This document shows, in pieces, positions 44,501-49,069 of a stretch of 49,069 nucleotides of DNA (positions within the stretch are counted from its first letter, which is position 1; every line of letters starts with the position of its first letter). The position numbers and the translations under genes were made by a program. The stretch covers positions 1 through 49,069 of the forward strand of contig JADMJS010000346.1 of NCBI GenBank assembly GCA_018780435.1, read 5' to 3'. This DNA comes from Myxococcales bacterium (lineage in GTDB: Bacteria > Myxococcota_A > UBA9042 > GCA-2863065). Under the pieces are notes generated by a model. That model had not been told where the DNA came from, ran no database searches, and was given only the letters and a program-made list of their open reading frames with translations.

Positions 44501-45750
44501 GCTTTACGCCGCCGAAGGAGGGCGGGAACCATACCACCGTCCTCTTCAATGAGCAGACTTGTGGTGGTCCGAGTGGCTGTCCCTCCTTCACTCGTTGGGC
44601 TCACAACTTCAGGCTACCAATAGATTCAAAATTTGAAGCAAACTCGACAGCAATGATAGCAGTGTCACTGTATGATTCCAATGATATTTCATCAAGCTCG
44701 TTCTCATTCATGCGAAATGGAATCAAAACATGTAATAAGTCAAGCCTAATTAAAGGCTATAGTGAGTCTGGAACTCTCTCGGGTGCTCCGCTCGTGCTGG
44801 AGAGGATGACCTTCAACGCAGAAGTCCCCCTCGCGGAGTCGGACTGGCCCAACGAAGTGGCCTTCGTAGCGTCCGACCTCGCCGGCAACGTGTCGACGCT
44901 CGTCGTCCGACTGACAGTGTTAGTCAAGCCATCCCCACTGGTCACGTCCGTCCTTTCAGCGACGTCGCAGCCGGATTTGGAAGGTCTTAAGAGCGCCGGC
45001 GCACTTTCGGCGCCGTTCAGCGCAATTCCGACAGCCGGTTGGGCCGCAATCCATGGAGCTAGGGTGGCGCACCTCGAAGTCAAGAACCCCCATGATGTTG
45101 CGCTGCCGGTGCGCTTCGACGTCGCGGGGCTGAAACCGGTACGCTGGAATCTGAGCAAAACCTGGAGGACAGCGAACGCTGGCACAGGTGGCGCGTGTGC
45201 GCTCTCCCATTGTGGGCTTGGCGAATGCAAGGTAGAGGCTGGAACCTGCGCCTCGGTCTTCTTCGGAACTCCGGCTCCGACGCTGGCGATGGACACGGGC
45301 GTCACTGCCAGTTGGCGCATGGGAAGCAGCTTGTCGTCGACCCTCATCCCGGAGACCAACGGGGCCATACTGCTGGGCGCGGGACAGAAGGCGTACCTGT
45401 CGGTGGTCTCGGACACCGGCGGAAGCTGCTTCGTGCTCCCTCGAGAGACCTTCAACGGAAAGTGGGAGTACCTCGCCCCGAAGTCCACGAGTTCATGCGC
45501 CGTACCGGCCACCGAGCGCCATCTGGCGGCGGCCTGCACCATGAACCTCGACCCCTGCAAACAGATTCCCGTGGACGTTGGTGTGGCCATCACCCAGATC
45601 ACCGTGGAAGGCGCGACGAATGCTGGAACCAACGTCGCGGCCACGATTCCCGCGCGCCCAGTCGTCGCGGTGCCGGGAGCCGCCGCTCCAACCGTGCAAT
45701 CGACAGCGCCCGGGATTCCGCTAGACTGGTCGTGGACCGTTACACCCTGA
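38593..45750 (+). CDS. Giant lipoprotein of tandem Ig-like repeats
   Basis: This 2385-aa protein has a signal peptide ending in lipobox VIGC near residue 27. Residues about 45-310 include a CarboxypepD_reg-like fold (GRVWIGAPVRGGRVEVFAYD) and a helical domain. From about residue 330 to 1960 there are roughly 17 bacterial Ig-like repeats of 90-100 residues, each begun by a linker such as DTIPPVIS, DRTPPVVK, DREPPTLT or DATPPSVT and ending in DxxGN-type turns. A C-terminal approximately 400-residue region has six or more cysteines and is not repetitive. A 160-bp AT-rich island (44611-44770) codes for part of it. A surface adhesin is likely. Confidence 0.82.
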   Translation: MHWTSTRLRGGARVALGLACAAVVIGCSDDPTHVTDATPIGEATETSVPSLVGRVWIGAPVRGGRVEVFAYDGLVRGQGFGETITNDDGRFALPMPDYAGRVVLRISGPMAAFLNPASGETEHFGDSDELFATTVLGPSLTGTELQVDVLTTLITTHALSLRDTEGPDRAVNLAVERFAEHVHPDVFDAVEVARGGGAALTWPTPEAAVTLFHMGLLEVWSELRAARPDGAQATFVSFTRALRADLRDGHFDGLENTVAAWSNGPALDVEVTRSRLAQATVRWNQRQDGWTGLTTADLTDADGFCTLVSTDTGPLYPPDAPAPRGPFDPLPPTVSFESPTPADGAAVNAPFTVRALANDPGGLASFTFGDETAAVTGPPGAANVDLLTGSWESQLDVASLPQGPLALTLSATDLSGNVGSATRTLIIDTIPPVISANALPSVVAEATVELEGQVIDPEGSGADRLTVQVDDDAPETLLLSDGRFDLTRELGQGAHTVTLEAHDRAGNAAKVEIEVRVDLEEPLITISAPQEGGLVGPSGFPVMVTVSDDSAVTDVAVRAVGGLWTDAALADGRWTAVVLSPVTDGPFAFDVRAHDEAGHEALVVGTAVRDGTIATLVEWGPASSVHRDGVAWVSGGECVVRAVVLDAGGIAAVSVAGVPAVLTAGAGDTWSAVVATPPLPTALELLVTDGAGNVRSESMLAAQDATPPTCALTPLPNDGWTSVASVVVFGDAADDGAGADAVSVDGGFGTSTGTLAGAAFTATVLVPDGSTQLTARCTDALGNEATSAPIPLRVDRTPPVVKVSPPPGTSLAVNEVTVILDVTEQSGVALVQLRTAGGEWLTSTPAPFAPGLWRVETTLPLPELDGPTPIEWRVVDLAGLESTGTVIYAKDASAPVIATVDVLGGVLGDDGTTFFVRDTYATVRVWTLDAPSAVGGVTVEGQAATWAGGAWQVLVPAGAQRTLGIKAWDLAGNTRDSAIELARDDIGPECLVGALADGGFFRGDVFALAWSANDAGVGGVTARAQLGVLPGPVAAADSPVQVTAIPLGESAVVVVCQDALGNTSTAEAVALHRDEEAPMVSGCTLGDSGAIGDGPVVLRCLVSDVDPVLSLTAMSEAGTATSPGVLAQGTWEATLPPFGPVTADGDVSVTVTAVDRAGNPSETTVWGHLDREPPTLTGLVLPRGFDAGGDLILRVGAHEVTAVIVDTDAAGAEGTGVVDVQFSVLDGPKTTSSEAVMGAIGDWHGGFETVGGQQLAVTMTDRAGNTATALRQLIVDEEPPSCELLRVDVPAPDGSALPLPAHGYTKAELVRLVAMTSDSLAGSATASAFKNGLPVSGGAGLDVGGLAVGATEVRALCVDALGNSAMSDVVVVRRDVEAPAITIWAPKDGGYVGPLGATIVYRLEDDGAIDQHGATAAGATAAVESDGSYYFAYANVPPGASTVPTIVWARDLAGNESSAAVTYLVDATPPSVTSVTIPDAVELSGTWWIHGDSATILVSVADEESGAIEVSVAAKAAALQSGGAPTKAGTYEVTVPIAPGPSTLPITAKGSVGNTMTVDLKVARDDQAPSCVLAGPAVAKAWQKLPAAVTTATGTDDGVGLDRVEFVVDGKVPVLGATLNGSDWQHAWTLTGTSHSIQARCFDALGNVGTSETRIYGLDTTSPTLTSHVPANGSLVKPGPLAWSAVVNDAASGVASVAVTVGGVTTPVTPSGANVAATITIPSGTTTTITTTVTDVAGNTLTHTTTHAIDSVGPKVTTRPTFPSSMWVSGVQVWVRSTAAPVTYTLTDAAGVATVTIEGITASLQKIDATTWKATATVTLKEGVWTTLNLVAKDNLGNEAAHSAVLARADVTAPSCELLEPMNNSWTNKATVYPVVNGGDAGVGGVVATVTGDTLVPGPSAMSTNDGAFFVGKIDVTSDAGVVVMAHCTDALGNNTFSEPVIVHFDDVKPVITLVPTKAGDESLRTIDVGFTPPKEGGNHTTVLFNEQTCGGPSGCPSFTRWAHNFRLPIDSKFEANSTAMIAVSLYDSNDISSSSFSFMRNGIKTCNKSSLIKGYSESGTLSGAPLVLERMTFNAEVPLAESDWPNEVAFVASDLAGNVSTLVVRLTVLVKPSPLVTSVLSATSQPDLEGLKSAGALSAPFSAIPTAGWAAIHGARVAHLEVKNPHDVALPVRFDVAGLKPVRWNLSKTWRTANAGTGGACALSHCGLGECKVEAGTCASVFFGTPAPTLAMDTGVTASWRMGSSLSSTLIPETNGAILLGAGQKAYLSVVSDTGGSCFVLPRETFNGKWEYLAPKSTSSCAVPATERHLAAACTMNLDPCKQIPVDVGVAITQITVEGATNAGTNVAATIPARPVVAVPGAAAPTVQSTAPGIPLDWSWTVTP
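44611..44770 (+). other. AT-rich island inside the giant repeat gene
   Basis: By hand count 58 of 160 bases (about 36%) are G or C, against a strongly GC-rich gene on both sides. Codons switch to A/T-ending forms (AAT, ATA, TCA, AAA) while the frame stays open, coding a Ser/Asn/Lys-rich stretch (YDSNDISSSSFSFMRNGIKT). This suggests a recently acquired or recombined segment, or selection on RNA. Confidence 0.75.
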
Positions 45751-45756
45751 GGCTTC

Positions 45757-46656
45757 ATGACTTGGCACCGCGTCTCCATCCCAATCCTCATCGCGATGGC
45801 AATTGTCGCTTGTGGCGACACCTCGCCCGCCGCCCCAGTGACGACTCTGCCGGCCGAGGCGATTACCTTCGTTGACGACGGGTCCACCTTGAAGGCAGCG
45901 AACGTCCAGGTGATGTTGGAGGGCCTCGACCACGGACAGGCCGCCGCGATCGCCTCCGGCAACGCGATGGCGAGCACCATGAAGGCGCTTGAGGAGCAGG
46001 TCAGCGCGCTTCAGGCACGAGTCGGTTCGCTGGAGACTGAACGCGATGTGCTCCGAACGGCAAACGTCTCTCTGGTTTCACGTGTGAAGGCACTAGAAGA
46101 CGCGCCGCCGCCGGTCATCGATGTACTGGCGACCAATGTCGTCTCCGATATTCTCCCCGCAGCGACGTTACTAGTGACCCTTGAGTCGCTTCACGAGTGG
46201 GTCAGCGTGCTGCCGACGCTTCAATCAGACGTCGCCCTCCTCGATGGGACCACTTCGGCGTTGACGAGCCTCTCGAGTGCCCTGACGGAGTGCCCGGAAG
46301 GGACGTCAGCCGCCGGTGATTTCTGCATGGAGACGGACCCGAGAGGTGAGGATGCATGGAGCAATGCCACCTACTTCTGTGCTGTGGCGGGGGGGCACGT
46401 GTGTACAACTGGCGAACTATCAGCCGCATGTAGCTCACCTGGCCCACTGCAACCCGGAATCGTCGCGCCCGAACTCACCACCAACATCGTAGTCGATCCC
46501 ATTACTGGCATTTCTGGCGCAATGCAGCTATTTGATGGAAAACTGTGTGATTTTACATCGGACAAGATTTCATCCGGTAACTTCGCCCCCTATCGCTGCT
46601 GCTACGACCGCCTCGTCATCGGAGCCGGACCGAAACCAGCAGAGCCGACGCCGTAA
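45757..46656 (+). CDS. Lipoprotein with coiled coil and Cys-rich C-terminal domain, copy 1
   Basis: This 299-aa protein starts at ATG 45757, 6 nt after the preceding stop, with lipobox IVAC at about residue 19. Residues about 70-115 form a heptad-like coiled coil (MKALEEQVSALQARVGSLET). The C-terminal approximately 120 residues carry eight cysteines in a pattern CPEGTSAAGDFCMETDPRGE ... WSNATYFCAVAGGHVCTTGE, resembling C-type-lectin or formylglycine-enzyme-like surface modules. It is a tandem paralogue of the next gene and probably cotranscribed with the giant repeat gene. Function unknown. Confidence 0.72.
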   Translation: MTWHRVSIPILIAMAIVACGDTSPAAPVTTLPAEAITFVDDGSTLKAANVQVMLEGLDHGQAAAIASGNAMASTMKALEEQVSALQARVGSLETERDVLRTANVSLVSRVKALEDAPPPVIDVLATNVVSDILPAATLLVTLESLHEWVSVLPTLQSDVALLDGTTSALTSLSSALTECPEGTSAAGDFCMETDPRGEDAWSNATYFCAVAGGHVCTTGELSAACSSPGPLQPGIVAPELTTNIVVDPITGISGAMQLFDGKLCDFTSDKISSGNFAPYRCCYDRLVIGAGPKPAEPTP

Positions 46657-47192
46657 GCATGGAAGTCCACGTCGCGCTCACGATCTCGATGACCTTCGTC
46701 GCCGCGGCATGCGCCGGCACCGGTGAGACCACGGAACCCACCACGACTTTCCCGTCGAGCGCCATCACGTTCGACGACTCGGCGACCCTGATTAAGGGCG
46801 CCGAACTCCAGGCGTTACTCAAGGCCGTCGACGGCCAGCTTGCCGCCAATGTCGCCGCGGACAAGGCGTCTGATGATCGCATCGCTGAGCTTGAGACCGA
46901 GCGTGACGCACTTCGGGCCGTGATCACCGCTCTCGCCGCGCGAGTTCAGGTATTGGAAGACTCCCCGCCGCCTGTCATCGATGTACTGGCGACCAATGTC
47001 GTCTCCGACATCCTCCCCGCAGCGACGTTACTAGTGACTCTTGAGTCGCTTCACGAGTGGGTCAGCGTGCTGCCGACGCTTCAATCAGACGTCGCCCTCC
47101 TCGATGGGACCACTTCGGCGTTGACGAGCCTCTCGAGTGCCCTGACGGAGTGCCCGGAAGGGACGTCAGCCGCCGGTGATTTCTGCATGGAG
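46113..47192 (+). repeat. Nearly identical 220-bp patch shared by the tandem lipoprotein genes
   Basis: 46113-46332 and 46973-47192 (offset 860) differ at only three bases, all at synonymous third positions; 46180-46332 matches 47040-47192 without a single difference (153 bp). Flanking coding sequence is much more diverged, so the patch looks like recent gene conversion rather than overall recent duplication. Confidence 0.85.
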
Positions 47193-47519
47193 GTAAACGC
47201 GAGAGGTGAAGATTCGTGGAGTAACGCGACCTACTTCTGTGCGATAGCGGGCGGGCATGTCTGCAGCACTGGCGAGCTATCTGGCGCATGTAAGTCCCCG
47301 GGCCCACTGCAGCCCGGAGTCTCTGCGCCCGAGCTGACCACCAACATCGTAATTGAGCATGTCAGCGGTATATCTGGCGCAATACAACTATTCGACGGGG
47401 AAAGCTGCGACTTCTTGTCAGACAAGGTATCGCTAGGAAATATCGCCCCCTACCGCTGCTGCTACGACCGCCTCGTCATCGGGGCCGGACCGAAGCCCAC
47501 CGAGCCCGCGATCCCATAG
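46659..47519 (+). CDS. Lipoprotein with coiled coil and Cys-rich C-terminal domain, copy 2
   Basis: This 286-aa paralogue of the preceding gene starts 2 nt after its stop at ATG 46659, with a lipobox AAAC near residue 18. The N-terminal 70 residues differ from copy 1, the coiled coil is shorter, and from VIDVLATNVV to DFCME the two proteins are identical. The C-terminal Cys-rich domain differs by about one residue in five. The identical DNA patch between copies implies recent duplication or conversion. Function unknown. Confidence 0.72.
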   Translation: MEVHVALTISMTFVAAACAGTGETTEPTTTFPSSAITFDDSATLIKGAELQALLKAVDGQLAANVAADKASDDRIAELETERDALRAVITALAARVQVLEDSPPPVIDVLATNVVSDILPAATLLVTLESLHEWVSVLPTLQSDVALLDGTTSALTSLSSALTECPEGTSAAGDFCMEVNARGEDSWSNATYFCAIAGGHVCSTGELSGACKSPGPLQPGVSAPELTTNIVIEHVSGISGAIQLFDGESCDFLSDKVSLGNIAPYRCCYDRLVIGAGPKPTEPAIP

Positions 47520-47941
47520 GGGGCCCCCGCCCCGACGGCTGCTAGGCTGACGCGGCAACCGCGCGAGGCCCCGTGCGGTCCCTGCTCGAACCCACCGTCA
47601 CGGGGTCTCACGGCGAGCTCGCGCTCGTGCGCCGCGTCGCTGAGCAGCTCCGCGCTCACGCCGCACCGGACGGCGACGTTCGGTGAATCGAGGGAAGGGG
47701 CGTGCAGAACTTGCGATTCACAGATAGCATCCTCGCCGCGTTCGCCCGTATCGAGGGCGTCACGGCGGCCCGCAGTGCGGTCCCGACGTGGTGGTCCTCG
47801 CCCTGTGCGAACGTCGTGCCGACGCTGCTCATCCGCGGGCTCCCGTTCACGGGAACCACGACTGAGAAGGCCTGAATCCCCTGACCCCCACGAGACGGCG
47901 CCCCCGTGCTCGTCCCTGTGCCCTGCGAAAAGGAAACGCCC
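47520..47941 (+). other. 422-nt gap with two short unsupported reading frames
   Basis: Two small frames run in the + direction: GTG 47573 to TGA 47686 (37 aa) and GTG 47702 to TGA 47875 (57 aa, preceded by GAGGGAAGGGG). The second has a good ribosome-binding site but no recognisable product (NLRFTDSILAAFARIEG...). They could be remnants of a broken gene or a genuine small protein. No RNA gene is recognised. Confidence 0.25.
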
Positions 47942-48436
47942 ATGAGCCTTGAGACCATCGCCATGAACTCCGTCGTCCAGATCAACTACGTCCTTCGCGG
48001 CGACGACGGCGCGGTCATCGACCAGTCGGAGCCCGGCGAGCCCCTCACCTACATGCACGGTCATCACCAGATCGTCGTGGGCCTCGAGAACGCGCTGGCC
48101 GGGAAGAACGTCGGCGACAAGGTCGAAGTCAAGGTTCAGCCGGAAGAGGGCTACGGTCGCCGTGACGGCACGCCGCAACCCATCGATCGTTCGGCCTTCC
48201 CAGCGTCGGCGGTCCTCGAGCCGGGCACGCAATTCATTGCCCGCGCCCCGGACGGCTCGCCCTTCCCCATCTGGATCGCGGGCGTCTCGGGCAACACGAT
48301 CTTCATCGACCGCAACCACCCGCTCGCCGGCAAGATCCTGCACTTCACGGCCGAGGTCACCGGCGTCCGCCAGGCGACGGCCGAGGAGCTCAGCCACGGC
48401 CACGTCCACGGCCCCGGCGGCCACCACCACCACTGA
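47942..48436 (+). CDS. slyD: FKBP-type peptidyl-prolyl isomerase, SlyD-like
   Basis: This 164-aa cytosolic protein has the SlyD layout: a FKBP half (VVQINYVLRGDDGAVIDQSE, PLTYMHGHHQIVVGLENALA) with the IF insert (VEVKVQPEEGYGRRDGTPQP), the second FKBP part (GKILHFTAEVTGVRQATAEE) and a His-rich tail (HGHVHGPGGHHHH). SlyD combines prolyl isomerisation, chaperoning and nickel binding through such a tail. GAAAAGGAAA precedes ATG 47942. It is followed by apaG after 65 nt. Confidence 0.92.
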   Translation: MSLETIAMNSVVQINYVLRGDDGAVIDQSEPGEPLTYMHGHHQIVVGLENALAGKNVGDKVEVKVQPEEGYGRRDGTPQPIDRSAFPASAVLEPGTQFIARAPDGSPFPIWIAGVSGNTIFIDRNHPLAGKILHFTAEVTGVRQATAEELSHGHVHGPGGHHHH

Positions 48437-48501
48437 TCCCTGCGATCATGCCTAGCCCGCAGGGCCCGGCATCGTCCGGGCCCTGCCCCAAAGGAGCCGA
48501 C

Positions 48502-48915
48502 GTGAGTCACCCGATCACGGGCCGATCCGAAGCCACCACGGACGACGTCGTCGTCCGAGTCGAAGCCCGCTACGTGCCGGAGCAGTCGACGCCGTCGCAT
48601 CGCCAGTTCTTGTTCTCATACTCGGTGACCATCGAGAACCGCGGCCGCACGCCCGTGAAGTTGCTCACCCGGCACTGGGTCATCAAAGACGCCACCGGTG
48701 ACACCCAGCGCGTCGAAGGCGTCGGTGTGGTCGGCGAGACGCCCACCATCGCCCCCGGCAAGAGCCACACCTACTCGAGCTTCTGTCCGCTCCGCACCGA
48801 GTTCGGCACGATGGAAGGCAGCTACGGCATGATCCGCGTGACGTCCGGCGACACGGAGACCTTCCGCGCCCAGATCGCGCCTTTCAGCCTTCGCGTCCCG
48901 ACGGCCGTCAATTGA
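48502..48915 (+). CDS. apaG: ApaG-domain protein (Co2+/Mg2+ efflux-related)
   Basis: This 137-aa protein starts at GTG 48502 after AAAGGAG. The ApaG fold is evident: [80 protein letters not shown], and the [20 protein letters not shown] end. ApaG is linked to divalent-cation resistance and has a fibronectin III-like fold; its exact biochemistry is not settled. Its stop overlaps the TTG start of the next gene (TTGA). Confidence 0.93.
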   Translation: MSHPITGRSEATTDDVVVRVEARYVPEQSTPSHRQFLFSYSVTIENRGRTPVKLLTRHWVIKDATGDTQRVEGVGVVGETPTIAPGKSHTYSSFCPLRTEFGTMEGSYGMIRVTSGDTETFRAQIAPFSLRVPTAVN

Positions 48916-49069
48916 GCGCAGCCCGCCCGACCCTCCAGGAGTGGCTGGCCGAAGCGCCTTTCGGCCTCACGCTGTCGGCCGGCTTCTTCGGCTTCTTCGC
49001 GCACACCGGCTTCGCGATGGCGCTCGAAGACGCGGGGCTCGAGCCCGACCGCCTCTCCGGGTCGAGCGC
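48912..49069 (+). CDS. Patatin-like phospholipase, 5' fragment cut by window end
   Basis: A frame beginning with TTG 48912, overlapping the apaG stop by 4 nt, continues beyond the window. The visible 52 residues read [20 protein letters not shown] then [20 protein letters not shown] and RLSGSS. This matches the patatin N-terminus: an oxyanion-region strand, a glycine-rich turn and the start of the GxSxG nucleophile elbow (SGSS). Likely a lipid acyl hydrolase. The catalytic Asp lies outside. Confidence 0.65.
   Translation, partial: MSAARPTLQEWLAEAPFGLTLSAGFFGFFAHTGFAMALEDAGLEPDRLSGSS

Overview
High-GC bacterial chromosome segment, probably from the Myxococcota or a related delta-proteobacterial lineage. 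Supporting signs are many large lipoproteins built from Cys-rich or MopE-type (CDGxDNDCDG) repeats, GTG/TTG starts with 1-4 nt overlaps, a TonB-ExbB-ExbD-ExbD operon, and an IF-3 gene with an apparent AUC start and a long acidic tail as in Myxococcus Dsg. The lineage is inferred; no rRNA or other phylogenetic marker was examined beyond IF-3.

Layout. 1-477: a 73-bp direct repeat pair, one copy carrying a perfect 18-bp inverted repeat. 478-1548: outer-membrane barrel protein. 1807-4214 (minus): thioredoxin-fold protein coupled to a GlcD-like FAD oxidase. 4215-4437: a divergent regulatory region with six helically phased GTCAC motifs. 4438-9773: TonB, ExbB, two ExbDs and a large TonB-dependent receptor. 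9829-18006: a beta-helix lipoprotein, a Cys-rich repeat lipoprotein, a GST and a 1632-aa MopE-repeat/lamin-tail lipoprotein. 18041-23265 (minus): crotonase-fold enzyme and a 1457-aa lipoprotein (four DUF7282-like domains, about ten Cys-rich repeats, C-terminal propeller-like region).

23565-28406 (minus): a run of four close genes: an MMPL/RND exporter, a Tse2-like ADP-ribosyltransferase toxin, a TPR-like protein coupled to it by ATGA overlap, and an MNT-type nucleotidyltransferase. A divergent MarR regulator (28487-28993) faces the exporter across a palindrome. 29022-32490 (minus): a small secreted protein, then a tightly overlapping DprE1-like/DprE2-like/lipoprotein operon. 32782-33453: infC. 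33477-35432 (minus): fliP-fliQ-fliR without other flagellar genes. 35544-38492 (minus): an unusual in-frame HupE/UreJ-DUF3604 fusion. 38593-47519: a 2385-aa Ig-like repeat lipoprotein holding an AT-rich island, then two tandem paralogous lipoproteins sharing a nearly identical DNA patch. 47942-end: SlyD-like PPIase, ApaG, and the start of a patatin-like phospholipase.

Functionally, the left half reads as an envelope uptake locus: an energised TonB complex, a receptor, and surface repeat lipoproteins that may bind or present a ligand. The most system-like candidates are the toxin/TPR/nucleotidyltransferase cassette and the GTCAC-phased regulatory array of the TonB locus.
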